A DNA stretch of 64,000 nucleotides from Humibacillus sp. DSM 29435 (GCF_001758225.1 NZ_MAST01000053.1:62001-126000); one strand, 5' to 3'. Positions 51,933-60,683 are shown, counted from the stretch's first letter. Notes: generated by a model from the letters alone, not told the origin. Numbers and translations are program-made.

Positions 51933-52824
51933 TCAGTTCGATGACCGCGCCAGCACCAGCGCCCTGAACACGGCGTCACGGGCTCTCCGCACTTGGGCGG
52001 GGCGGTACCTGATTTCATGCTCTTCTCTGCCTTGGGGTGAGGCGATGTGGACCATGATGCGCCCTGGGTAGCTGTCCATGTTGGTGAGTTCACAGCCGAC
52101 CCGCTTGGTCTGTTTGATGATCCGGTTGAAGCCCTCGGTGCGCGCGTTGGTGTCGTCGGTGAGCGCGACGAGCACGGCCGGCCAGAACGTCTCGATCGGG
52201 AACGCGAGGCGGGTGGTCTCGTCCATCTCGGCCCTGCTTGGGGGTGAGGTGCTGGTAGCCGGTCAGCAACAGGTCCGGGAGGCCCAGACCCTGTCGGAGG
52301 AGACACCGCGGCGGCCGTGGAGCCGCCGACTGTTCCGCTGCCGGACCTGGGTGAGCATCAGGTTCGCGACGGCGCTCAGGTGCCACTTGTCGACTGCTGT
52401 CCGCGCACCCGGTAGGGCGGGCCGCGTACGGGTCGATCACGACCAGCTCGACACCATCACGGAACGCCGGGGTCTGAGGCGCCAGCCACGAGCTCACGCA
52501 GGCGCCGGAGCGTCCCGGCTTGAGCCCGAGCCGCCGCTTCTGGCGCGGCCGGGTCGTGTTCACGAACGACGTCATCCACGGGTCTGAGCGTCTCCACCCC
52601 GCCTCATCGAGGACCCAGCGCACCGACCGGGCGCCACCCGGTACTCGGTGGCGACCTCGCTGACCGCGCAGTTGCCCGACGCGATCGCGGAACCGATCTT
52701 CTCCCGCGGCCGGGTCGTGAGCCGCGACCGTGCGGGTCGCGGGCACACCAGGCGCCGCGCTCACCCCACACTCAAGTCCCAAGAGCCCGTAAAGGACGAA
52801 GAGCCCGTTGGCCAGCACTTTCAC
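51933..52824 (-). pseudogene. Decayed ISL3-family transposase
   Basis: Minus-strand frames carry LGLECGVS near the N-terminus, SVRWVLDEAGWRRSDPWMTSFVNT, FRDGVELVVIDPYAA and then the diagnostic ISL3 segment VALTDDTNARTEGFNRIIKQTKRVGC in a different frame. Several frameshifts prevent a functional product. The element ends near the long inverted repeat at 52841-52883. It confirms past transposition in this accessory stretch. Confidence 0.8.
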
Positions 52825-52840
52825 CTTCGCACACCGAGCA

Positions 52841-52883
52841 GCCCGTATCGTTCACATGTCGTCGACACGTGAACGATACGGGC
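52841..52883. repeat. 43-base near-perfect palindrome at the ISL3 relic end
   Basis: Left arm 52841-52861 and right arm 52863-52883 pair over 21 positions with one mismatch around a single central base. Arms begin GCCCGTATCGTTCAC and end GTGAACGATACGGGC. It borders the relic, so it may be the head-to-head fusion of two terminal repeats, or a transcription terminator. Confidence 0.85.
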
Positions 52884-52957
52884 TTGGACTCGACTACAAC
52901 TCTAAGACTCGCCCCGATGAATTCTGCAGGCGTCCGTTCGAGATGAGTGGACTGCGT

Positions 52958-53419
52958 TCAACCGGCGGAGTAGCGCTGCCATAGATGGGCGTTGTTTTCG
53001 CGAAACTCTGAGACCATGGATATGCAGGCGGGGTCGTTGGCCACTAGTACATCCGCCCCCTCTCGTCGGAGCCAGTCGAGCGCTCCCGAATAGTGGGTGT
53101 CTTCACCGATGACAAAACGACGGACTCCAGTGATGAATGCGGCGCCCGCGCACATTGGGCAAGGCGACTCGGTGGCAACGAGGGTCACCTTCGTCGGCGG
53201 AGTGTCGTTTTCGTCGAGGTATGCGCGAAGGGCTTCTGTCTCCGCGTGAGCGAAGTAGTCGCCTCTCTGAACTTGGCGGTTTCGTCCACGAGCGACGACT
53301 CGGCCTGCGACCACGAGTGAGGCGCCGAATGGCATACCTCCTTCCGCTATGCCCGCCTGTGCTTCCTCGAGCGCATCTGAGAGGCCAGGGTTGCTCCCGA
53401 GCGTGACCGGATCTCTCAT
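52958..53419 (-). CDS. Nucleobase deaminase of the cytosine/guanine deaminase zinc family
   Basis: The product is 153 aa. The zinc site is DYFAHAETEAL (His58-Ala-Glu60) and TESPCPMCAGA (Cys87, Cys90). GGMPFGASLVVAGRVVARGRN is typical of the cytosine-deaminase (yeast FCY1)/GuaD subgroup. Its start overlaps the NCS1 permease stop (ATGA), so it is co-transcribed with a nucleobase importer. It would hydrolyse an amino group from the imported base. Exact base unknown. Confidence 0.9.
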   Translation of the reverse strand: MRDPVTLGSNPGLSDALEEAQAGIAEGGMPFGASLVVAGRVVARGRNRQVQRGDYFAHAETEALRAYLDENDTPPTKVTLVATESPCPMCAGAAFITGVRRFVIGEDTHYSGALDWLRREGADVLVANDPACISMVSEFRENNAHLWQRYSAG

Positions 53420-54936
53420 CGTGGAGCCGCCTGCATTTGTGAGTCTGTCCGATTCAGATCAGTTGCAGGTTCAACGGCTCTGGCAGGGCGCCTGTTCAGA
53501 AGCAGGTAGAAGATGATGCCGAAGGCGCACCCGAAGTACCACGAGAAGGCAGCCAGGTTGTGAAGGACGGGAAGCTGGGCGATGAGGGTCGAGAGCGTTC
53601 CTGCCGCGACGAGTGCCACGATTGCTCGTGGGTTGAAACCGCGACGGTACCAGTACTTTCCTCGTGGATCGTCGCTGAAGAGGTGCTCAATATCGATCTC
53701 CTGTCGGCGGAGAAAGAAGTAGTCCACTACGACGATGCCGAAGATGGGGCCGATGAAAGCCCCTAGGGTGCCTAGAGTGTATTGGACCATCTCTGGGTTC
53801 GAGTAGAGGTTCCAGGGTGTCACGGCGACCGAAGCAAGCGAGGCAACTATGCCGGCGCGCCGGAAGCTGAGCACTCTCGGAGCCAGGTTCGCGAGATCCA
53901 TTGCGCTGGAGACGAAGTTGGCGACGATGTTCGTAGCAATGGTGGCAGTCATGAACGTCAGTGCGCCGAGAAGCACAGCAGTTGTGTTATCTATGCGGGC
54001 AACCAGCTCAACTGGATCAGTGATGAGTTCGCCGAATACTTTGAGGCCTCCGGACGTGGTCACGACAGCTGCAAAGGCGAACAAGGTGAAGTTGATGGGT
54101 AGCCCCAGGAAGTTGGCGCGCCGCATGGCTGTTGGGGATTTCAAGAAGCGAGCAAAGTCCGCAAAGTTGAGCGTGGTGCCAGCGAACCATGCCGTCGTGA
54201 AGGCTACTGCAGTGAACCACATCCCAACGGCCGCGGAGTTGGAGAGTGTTTCAGAGTGAAGAGTGAAGCTGATCTCGCTGAAGCCACCTGCTTTCCAGAC
54301 GATCCAGCCCGCGAGCAGGAACATAATTACGTAGATTGCCGGGCCCGCCCAGTCGGTGAACCGGCGGATGGCCTCCCATCCGTAGAAGAAGACCAGCAAC
54401 TGCGCAAACCACATGAAGGCGAAGCAAACCCAGCCGAGTGTCGACAATCCTAGGATTGAGTTCTTGGCCAGGGGTGTTAGATCCGGGAAGAAGCGCAGGA
54501 CAACGACGACTAGGGCAGTAGACGCGACCCATGTCTGGATCCCGTACCAAACGGTGGCAGTGGCTGCCTTGATCATGCTCGGGATGTTGGCCCCAAATAC
54601 TCCGAAGCTTGCCCGGCAGAATGCGGCGAAGGCAATTCCGTACTTCTGGCCGGCAGTTCCCGCGAGGTTCGTAAAGAAGTAGATGAGCGTAATCCCGACC
54701 AGCAACGCTGAGAATACTTGCCAGCCGGCAAGTCCGAGTGTGAAAAGACTCGCCGCAAAAACGTAACCTGCCACGCTGTGGACGTTCGACATCCACATTG
54801 CAAAGAGGTTGTAGATCCCCCAGGTCTGGTTGGTCACAGGCTGGATGTCAGGGTTAGACAACCGAGGGCTTACGGCCAAAGGTCCGGGCGGCCGGGCCGA
54901 GCCGTTGGGCTCAAGGTCAGAGGGTGATACACCCAT
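53416..54936 (-). CDS. NCS1-family nucleobase/allantoin-type permease
   Basis: The product is 506 aa from ATG 54936, which is a weak ribosome-binding site; longer starts have low-complexity N-termini. Twelve hydrophobic segments follow the conserved NCS1 opening SNPDIQPVTNQTWGIYNLFAMWMSNVHSVAGYVFAASLF, FRASFGVFGANIPSMIKAATATVWYGIQTW and later NIVANFVSSAMDLANLAPR. NCS1 carriers import cytosine, uracil, allantoin, hydantoins and related bases by proton or sodium symport. It is coupled to a deaminase. Codon use is AT-richer than the core. Confidence 0.92.
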   Translation of the reverse strand: MGVSPSDLEPNGSARPPGPLAVSPRLSNPDIQPVTNQTWGIYNLFAMWMSNVHSVAGYVFAASLFTLGLAGWQVFSALLVGITLIYFFTNLAGTAGQKYGIAFAAFCRASFGVFGANIPSMIKAATATVWYGIQTWVASTALVVVVLRFFPDLTPLAKNSILGLSTLGWVCFAFMWFAQLLVFFYGWEAIRRFTDWAGPAIYVIMFLLAGWIVWKAGGFSEISFTLHSETLSNSAAVGMWFTAVAFTTAWFAGTTLNFADFARFLKSPTAMRRANFLGLPINFTLFAFAAVVTTSGGLKVFGELITDPVELVARIDNTTAVLLGALTFMTATIATNIVANFVSSAMDLANLAPRVLSFRRAGIVASLASVAVTPWNLYSNPEMVQYTLGTLGAFIGPIFGIVVVDYFFLRRQEIDIEHLFSDDPRGKYWYRRGFNPRAIVALVAAGTLSTLIAQLPVLHNLAAFSWYFGCAFGIIFYLLLNRRPARAVEPATDLNRTDSQMQAAPR

Positions 54937-55769
54937 GGGTATTTTTCCAATCGTGTCCAGCGCGCTGCGTTGAGCGCTGATGAATGGTGCTCGGGGGTGG
55001 TCCTGGGTTGTGGACCCGCCAGCGGTTTCCACGATGTGGAAACGGCCTTTCGTTTCGGTAGCGTTGCACGGGCCACCGAGAAGGACAAGCTCGTCTCGCA
55101 GCCGTGCTCGACAACGAGCTCGGGACCCCCACCCATCAGGGGCGCTGCGTGAGCGAGTGGGCCGGGGCCATGGCGGAGGCGGTTCGTAGACTCGCAAGGC
55201 GGCGGCGTCTTGGTAGACCAGGGTAAGCCTGACCGAATATTGACACGCTCAACTGTGGCGTTTCGTACGGGCTTCGGGATAGTCTGGTATCCAGGATCGC
55301 CAGGGTCTGGTGTGTGCCCGGATGTGAGGATGCCTCGTGAGCCAGTGTCTGCCGAGTCACGAGTCAGTGCTCGAGCTCCACTTTCCGATAGCCGCAGTTG
55401 CGCCGTCGGTGCCTGGTCGGCCGCCACGGACAGCCGCAACGCAGGACGGCGTGCAGATCGGCCTCGGCGAGCACGGTCAGCGTGACTACGCGTCGCCACA
55501 CGGCCATACCGACATGCTGGACCGCACCTGGCAGCTGGCGTTCACCAACGAATTCCGCCGCAATGAACTGATCGAGCACGGCCGCGCCGCTACCGCCATC
55601 GGGGGTCCGGCTGTGCTGGAGCCCGCCGGCCGTCGCCTGCGCGGGACCGCCCATCGACGGGGTCTTGAGATCCGCGACCCGGCTGAGCTGCTCCTCGTCG
55701 ACGGCGAAACGAGGGGGCTGGAGTTGCTGTCCACACCATGACGACACCAAAAGGCGGGGGGGACAAAAA
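54937..55769. other. Intergenic stretch between divergent NCS1 permease and chlorohydrolase genes
   Basis: About 830 bases have no convincing gene. It includes the palindrome at 55025-55043. A frame at 55337-55741 (plus strand) reads DRTWQLAFTNEFRRNELIEHGRAATAIGG, not recognised and without good codon or start support. A TTGACA hexamer at about 55248 could be a -35 element. Confidence 0.5.
55025..55043. promoter_or_regulatory. GTTTCCAC-N3-GTGGAAAC operator candidate
   Basis: Perfect 8-base arms (55025-55032 and 55036-55043) about the central GAT, 89 bases upstream of the NCS1 permease start. Symmetric TTCCAC/GTGGAA repeats are typical of IclR-family regulators, which often govern ureide and nucleobase catabolism. 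No IclR gene lies in this window. Confidence 0.6.
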
Positions 55770-57248
55770 GTGAGGACTCAGGTCACGGCCAAGTACCTGT
55801 TGGGCCACCAGGACGGGCGGCACCAGCTGCTCAGAGACGCCAGTGTGGTGTTTGAGGGCGACACGGTCGTTTACGTGGGGACCCGGCTTGACGGCCCCGT
55901 GGACGAGCACCTCGACCTGGGGGAGTCACTCATCCTGCCCGGGCTCATCGATCTCGACGCCTTGTGCGACATCGACCATGTCATCCTCGACTCCTGGGCT
56001 GACCCCGACACCGAGAGCGGTCTGCAGTGGTCCGAGGACTATTTCCGGACGCGGCGTCATGATGTCTTCTCGGTCGAAGAGCGCGCCCAAGTGCGCGAGT
56101 ACGCACTCGTGCAGCTGGCCTTGCACGGGATCACCACATTCATGCCGATCTCCGCCGAGACGCACAGTCAGTGGGCGGAGTCGTACGAGGAAGCCGTGTC
56201 CATCGCCGAGCAGGCGAGCCGGCTCGGGCTGCGCGGCTTTGTGGGTCCGGCCTTCCGCAGTGGTGTGAACGTGGTCCACGACGATGGTGCCCGCGACGTG
56301 CTTTTCGAGGAGCAGCAGGGCGAGAGAGGTCTGGAGGAGGCCCTGCGCTTCCTCGACTGGGCGCAAAGTCGACATGACCCGCTCCTCACAGGAGTGTTGC
56401 TGCCCTGCCGAATCGAGACCATGACGCGGGCCCTCCTCGAGTCGGTTGCGACGCAGGCCCGAGATCGTGGCGTCCTGGTGCGGTTGCACGCCTTGCAGGG
56501 CCTGTTCGAGCGCGAGCTCATCTTGGCGAAGCACGGAATGACACCCTTGGAGCTCATCAAGGAGGTGGGCCTGCTCGGCCCGACGACGTTGATTCCGCAT
56601 GCGATATTCACCGACCGTGACCCGCAGGTACATGGTGAAGACCGAGGGGACCTCGCACTTCTTGCCGACGCTGGGGTGACGGTCATCCACTGTCCACTCA
56701 CGTCACTGCGATACGGCTCCGTGCTGCATTCCTTCCGCGCGTACCGCCAGGCCGGGGTGAACCTGGCTTTGGGCACGGACTCGTTTCCGCCAGATCTGGT
56801 GCGCGGGATGGACGTCGGTGTGCATCTAGCCAAGTACGTCGATGGCCGCCAGGATGCCGCTCCGGTGGAGTGGTACGTCGAGGCGGCCACGCTGGGCGGA
56901 GCCCGGGCGCTGGGCCGGGCGGACCTTGGTCGGCTTGCGCCGGGGGCGCAGGCCGACCTGGTTGCCTTCTCGTTGAACGACATCCGCGACGGTGTCGTCG
57001 ATGACCCCATCCGGACACTCTTGCTCAACGGTGCGGCGCGACAGGTCACGCATTCCTTCGTGGCGGGGCGGGCCGTAGTAGTCGATGGTCGTATTCCAGG
57101 AGTCGACCTTGAGGCCTTGCGGCACAGCGGGCAGCGCCTTTTCGAGAAGATGAGGGCCGCCTACAGCGAACGTGACCACCGGGGCAGGTCGGTTGACCAG
57201 CTGTTCCCGCCAGCGTTCCCCCCGCTGAGCTCGGCGGTGACACGTTGA
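55770..57248 (+). CDS. Chlorohydrolase/TRZ-type amidohydrolase with altered first metal motif
   Basis: The product is 492 aa from GTG 55770 (GGGGGGGA upstream). Amidohydrolase-like features are YVGTRLDGPVDEHLDLGESLILPGLIDLDALCDIDHVI, where a canonical PGxxxxHxH would be expected but DLDALCDIDH appears instead. Later LHALQGLFERELILAKHGMTPL, LIPHAIFTDRDP, LALGTDSFPPDLVRGM and GADLGRLAPGAQADLVAFSL follow. It therefore resembles a subgroup of chlorohydrolase proteins lacking the paired N-terminal His. Overlaps the OCD start. Confidence 0.8.
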   Translation: MRTQVTAKYLLGHQDGRHQLLRDASVVFEGDTVVYVGTRLDGPVDEHLDLGESLILPGLIDLDALCDIDHVILDSWADPDTESGLQWSEDYFRTRRHDVFSVEERAQVREYALVQLALHGITTFMPISAETHSQWAESYEEAVSIAEQASRLGLRGFVGPAFRSGVNVVHDDGARDVLFEEQQGERGLEEALRFLDWAQSRHDPLLTGVLLPCRIETMTRALLESVATQARDRGVLVRLHALQGLFERELILAKHGMTPLELIKEVGLLGPTTLIPHAIFTDRDPQVHGEDRGDLALLADAGVTVIHCPLTSLRYGSVLHSFRAYRQAGVNLALGTDSFPPDLVRGMDVGVHLAKYVDGRQDAAPVEWYVEAATLGGARALGRADLGRLAPGAQADLVAFSLNDIRDGVVDDPIRTLLLNGAARQVTHSFVAGRAVVVDGRIPGVDLEALRHSGQRLFEKMRAAYSERDHRGRSVDQLFPPAFPPLSSAVTR

Positions 57249-58231
57249 CGCTGCTCTTGACGCGGTCGGACCTGACCGCCCTGACCGACATGGCTACCAC
57301 CATCGAGGCGGTTCAGCGTGCCATGGCTGACCTCGAACGCAATCACGCCCGTCAGCCCACTCCCCAGGGGATGACTGATCCCGGCAGCGACGGAGTTTTC
57401 CTCCCGATGGCCGCCCTCTCGCGCCCGTCCGGCCTTGCCTGCGTCAAACTGCTCGCGGACCTGCCCGGTAACTCCGCACGTGGGCTGCCCGGGCAGCGTT
57501 CCACGCTGATGCTCGCAGATGTCGAGACAGGGGAGACGCTCGCGATCCTTGACGGGATGGTGCCCACCCGGGTGCGTACCGCGGCGACGTCGGCCGTCGC
57601 AACTCGACACCTGGCGGCGCCAGACGCGCGAAGCCTCGGGCTCATCGGCGCGGGGGCGCTCGCGGTGGCGCACGTCGAAGCCCTGTCCCACGTGATGCCC
57701 CTCGAAGAAGTGATGTTCTGGACCCGCAGTGAGCGTTCCGCGGTGAGGTTCCGCGAAGCGGTCGCCGGTTTCGGGGTCAGAGCAATGGGGCTCACTTCGC
57801 CACAGGAGGTGGTTGAGCGCGCAGAGGTGGTCTGCACGCTGACGCCGTCGGTCGAGCCGCTAGTCCGGGGGGCGTGGCTGCATTCAGGTCAGCACCTCAA
57901 CGTGGTGGGCGCACGGCCTAGGCCGGACCATCGAGAGGTCGACGCTGAGACGATGGTGCGATCCAGTGTCTTCGTCGACAGCCTGCCTACCGCACTGGCG
58001 AAGTCGGGCGACTTGCTCGGTGCCATCAAGGAGGGCGCCCTGGGGCCGGGCTACGCGCCTGTCGAACTTGGGGCAGTGATCATCGAATCCGCCCCGGGCA
58101 GGCAGTACCCATCCGAGATCACCCTGTACGACTCTGTGGGGTTGGGGCTGCAAGACCTGGCCATTGGACGTCTGCTGTACGACGCGGCCCTCGACCAAGG
58201 AGTTGGACTGCGGGTCGACCTCAGTGCCTGA
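57245..58231 (+). CDS. Ornithine cyclodeaminase/mu-crystallin family protein
   Basis: The product is 328 aa from TTG 57245, overlapping the chlorohydrolase stop as TTGA. NAD-binding is SLGLIGAGALAVAHVEALSHV (about 137-157) and the substrate region has KLLADLPGNSARGLPGQRSTLMLADVETGETLAILDG, LVRGAWLHSGQHLNVVGARP and GLGLQDLAIGRLLYDAALDQG. Family members catalyse NAD-dependent deamination-cyclisation, imine reduction, ectoine or alanine dehydrogenation. The exact reaction is unknown. A second, broken copy lies at 43985-44470. Confidence 0.88.
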   Translation: MTLLLTRSDLTALTDMATTIEAVQRAMADLERNHARQPTPQGMTDPGSDGVFLPMAALSRPSGLACVKLLADLPGNSARGLPGQRSTLMLADVETGETLAILDGMVPTRVRTAATSAVATRHLAAPDARSLGLIGAGALAVAHVEALSHVMPLEEVMFWTRSERSAVRFREAVAGFGVRAMGLTSPQEVVERAEVVCTLTPSVEPLVRGAWLHSGQHLNVVGARPRPDHREVDAETMVRSSVFVDSLPTALAKSGDLLGAIKEGALGPGYAPVELGAVIIESAPGRQYPSEITLYDSVGLGLQDLAIGRLLYDAALDQGVGLRVDLSA

Positions 58232-58582
58232 ACTCTCCTTTTCAGCCTCCATGGTCGAGCGCGTCTCCGGGGACCTTCTCGGCGCAGGATGACCGGCGCT
58301 GCCTCTGCGGTGGTGCAATGGGGTCATGACCGATCAGGCGCCTGTGGATCGTTCCTGGCCTGGTGTTTGCTGCCCGAGGTGCTGGCACGTGGGCCGGCGG
58401 TGCAGGTGAGCCAGCCGGGTTACTGCCCCGACCCGCGCGGGTGACGTTCAGCCCGGACAGCCGCCGGCTCGGGCCGGGTGAGGTCGGGGAGCTCGCGCGC
58501 TGGTGCACCGTCATCCCGCTGCCGAGCGCCCGACCCTCGCCGCGGGTTTGCGACGGTTCGACGGCTGCGGACACTACTGGTT
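58232..58582. other. Gene-free stretch between OCD and ECF genes
   Basis: About 350 bases, GC-rich, with no convincing frame or repeat. It probably marks the right-hand end of the accessory region and carries the ECF promoter; no clear -35/-10 is readable. Confidence 0.5.
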
Positions 58583-59179
58583 ATGCGCAGCGTGATTGAC
58601 GTCTCGGCGGAGGAGGGCCTGCTCGAGCAGGTGACCCGAAACGACCGGGATGCGTTCGGCGCGTTGTACGACCGGCACGTGGGGGCGGTGTTCGCGCACT
58701 GCGCCCGACAGCTGGGCACCATTCAGGACGCCGATGACCTGACGGCGATCGTGTTCCTCGAGGCGTGGCGGTCGCGGTACCGGATCCGGGCCGTGAACGG
58801 TTCGGTGCTGCCGTGGCTGTTGGTGACGGCCACCAACGTGGCCCGAAACTACCGCCGCTCCGCCCGTCGGTACCGGGCCGCGCTGGCCCGGATTCCGGCG
58901 CCGCGGGCCAGCCCCGACCACGCCGAGGATGTCGCGGCCGCGGCCACCTTCGAGCAGACCGGGCGGGCGTTGGCGCAGGCGCTCTCGGATCTGCGTCCGA
59001 TGGACCGCCAGGTCGTGTCGCTGTGCCTGATCGCCGAGCTGAGCTACGCGGAAGCGGCCCAGGCACTGGGGATCAGTCACGCCGCCGTCCGCTCGCGGCT
59101 CATGCGATCGCGGGAGAGCGTCAAAGCAGCCCTGCTCGAGGCAGGAATCACCAGCTCGCAGGAAGGACCACCGTCATGA
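58583..59179 (+). CDS. ECF-type RNA polymerase sigma factor
   Basis: The product is 198 aa from ATG 58583. Region 2 reads FGALYDRHVGAVFAHCARQLGTIQDADDLTAIVFLEAWRSR, and region 4 reads LRPMDRQVVSLCLIAELSYAEAAQALGISHAAVRSRLMRSRESVK. The last 12 residues extend beyond region 4. It overlaps the following membrane protein gene (ATGA), a typical layout for ECF sigma/anti-sigma pairs. Confidence 0.92.
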   Translation: MRSVIDVSAEEGLLEQVTRNDRDAFGALYDRHVGAVFAHCARQLGTIQDADDLTAIVFLEAWRSRYRIRAVNGSVLPWLLVTATNVARNYRRSARRYRAALARIPAPRASPDHAEDVAAAATFEQTGRALAQALSDLRPMDRQVVSLCLIAELSYAEAAQALGISHAAVRSRLMRSRESVKAALLEAGITSSQEGPPS

Positions 59180-59673
59180 CCAGCACCGGACCGTCCGCGC
59201 CTCGGATGAGCGCCGACCGAACCAGGCAGCTGCGGGCGGCCATCATGGCTGAGACCCGCATCAGTAACGGCCGCGGCCGGCGGCCGTTGGCGGTCGCGGC
59301 GGTCGCGACGACGAGCGTGCTCGTCGTCGGCGGCACCGCCGCGGCGTGGGTCGCGGTGTCGCGGCCCGATGACCCCAACAACGCGTACTGCTCTTCGGAA
59401 GCGAGCACGGACCGGGACGTGTGGGCTCTGCACGGGGTCGGAACTGCGGTCAACGCCGACACGGGTAAGCAGGACCGCCTGAACGCGCTCGAGGTCTGCG
59501 CGGGGCTGTGGCGCGCCGGGGTCGTGCATGAGCCTGGAGCGCGGCCCAGCCCGTCGGGCACCTACCGGGTGCCGGGCCTGGTGGCGTGTGTGGTCGACGA
59601 CCAGCTCGTGATCTACCCCGGCGGGCCCGGAGTCTGCGGGCAGCTGAAGGTTCCGGCGGCGGAACCCAACTGA
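59176..59673 (+). CDS. Single-pass membrane protein, probable ECF partner
   Basis: The product is 165 aa. About 40 cytoplasmic residues, rich in Arg (PRMSADRTRQLRAAIMAETRI), precede one helix (RPLAVAAVATTSVLVVGGTAAAWVAV, about 35-60) and an outside domain with YCSSEASTDRDVW, CAGLW and CGQLKV. No zinc-binding HxxxCxxC anti-sigma motif is present. Its overlap with the sigma gene suggests a regulatory role, either anti-sigma or sensor; this is inference. Confidence 0.75.
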   Translation: MTSTGPSAPRMSADRTRQLRAAIMAETRISNGRGRRPLAVAAVATTSVLVVGGTAAAWVAVSRPDDPNNAYCSSEASTDRDVWALHGVGTAVNADTGKQDRLNALEVCAGLWRAGVVHEPGARPSPSGTYRVPGLVACVVDDQLVIYPGGPGVCGQLKVPAAEPN

Positions 59674-59676
59674 GCC

Positions 59677-59716
59677 GGTGTGGGGGTGCCGCACACGGGG
59701 TCGGCATCCCCACACC
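59677..59716. terminator. Bidirectional hairpin between convergent genes
   Basis: Arms 59677-59691 and 59702-59716 (15 bases each, one mismatch) pair between the sigma-partner gene and the convergent secreted protein. A second stem (CACCACCA/TGGTGGTG) lies at about 59728-59756. Confidence 0.65.
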
Positions 59717-59761
59717 ACCCAGCCCCGACCACCACCAGCGGTGCTTGTCGTGGTGGTGTCG

Positions 59762-60328
59762 CTAGTTGAACTGGATCGAAGAGGTGCGGTCGTTGATGGC
59801 GCCGCCGACGTAGGCGCTGCTCCCGGCGTAGCCGTACGAGATTCCGCTGAAGGTGTTGTCCCACAGCTTGGTGGCGCAGCGGCCGTACGAGGTGAACGAG
59901 GAGATGCGGTCGTTCCACCCCGCCGGCATCACCGCCACCTGGAAGTCCACGTCCGGGTTGGTGTCACAGTCCGAGCTGCCGGTGAACGTGTAGGTGCCGC
60001 CCGAGGCGGCGTGGCCGGCGTCCGCGTAGACGGTGGCCAACACGTATGTCCCACTGCCCGCACTGGCGCCGTGGGTAGTGCGGGCGGGTTGGGCGATCTC
60101 GGCTCGTTCCTGATCGGTCACGGTGGCCGCACTCGCGCCCAGTCTGACGCGGTCACCGCTGAGGTCGGAGATCACCTCAGCAAAGCTGCGGTGGCAGACG
60201 TGGGCGCCGGTGCTCACGTTGAGCCAGCAGTGTGCACCGCCCTGCGCGGCCTGGGCGGGCGAGCCGCCCACGGCCGATACCGCTGCCGCCAGCAACACGG
60301 CCGCTGCTGTCTTGAGTACCTTTTTCAT
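59762..60328 (-). CDS. Secreted I36/beta-gamma-crystallin-like protein
   Basis: The product is 188 aa from ATG 60328. The signal peptide MKKVLKTAAAVLLAAAVSAVGGSPAQAA precedes a mature domain with HVCHRSFAEVISDLSGDRVRL, SDCDTNPDVDFQVAVMPAGWNDRISSFTSYGRCATKLWDN. The WNDRISS(F)xxxxxC segment is characteristic of I36-type protease inhibitors and crystallin folds. Four Cys probably form two disulfides. Acts outside the cell. Confidence 0.75.
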   Translation of the reverse strand: MKKVLKTAAAVLLAAAVSAVGGSPAQAAQGGAHCWLNVSTGAHVCHRSFAEVISDLSGDRVRLGASAATVTDQERAEIAQPARTTHGASAGSGTYVLATVYADAGHAASGGTYTFTGSSDCDTNPDVDFQVAVMPAGWNDRISSFTSYGRCATKLWDNTFSGISYGYAGSSAYVGGAINDRTSSIQFN

Positions 60329-60683
60329 GATCTCTGATCCCCTTTCCCGCAGCACGATGCTGCGGGCCCGCGTCTTCTCTGGACCGTCACCCCGGTCTTG
60401 TCCCGAGCTCTTGAGTGCTCGCCGGATGTGGTCGAGATGCTCTCAAGGTAACCCGAACGCCCACGACGCACCCCGGGCAGTGACGACCTGAACACCACCG
60501 TCCGGGGAAGGCGGCGCCTCATGCGAGTCGGTGGGCGGCGTGGTGCCCTCTCGCTCTGCTGCCTGAGCGGCGTCCGACCGACCCTGACGATGGAGGTCTC
60601 ACACACGGCCGAAACCGTGTCCGTGCGTGGGAGACGTCGACCGCTGTGCGCCCTTCAGAGCAGTTCGACGAGCTCGCGGTAGG
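60329..60683. other. Gene-free stretch upstream of the secreted protein
   Basis: About 350 bases contain no convincing frame. It should carry the promoter of the secreted protein. A short distance before 60684 no SDR-like coding continues, so the SDR tail is truncated there. Confidence 0.5.

Noticed and set aside
43746-58300. Anti-phage or toxin-antitoxin system in the accessory region
   Set aside because: I looked for nuclease, helicase, reverse transcriptase and toxin motifs and found none; the genes are metabolic or transport.
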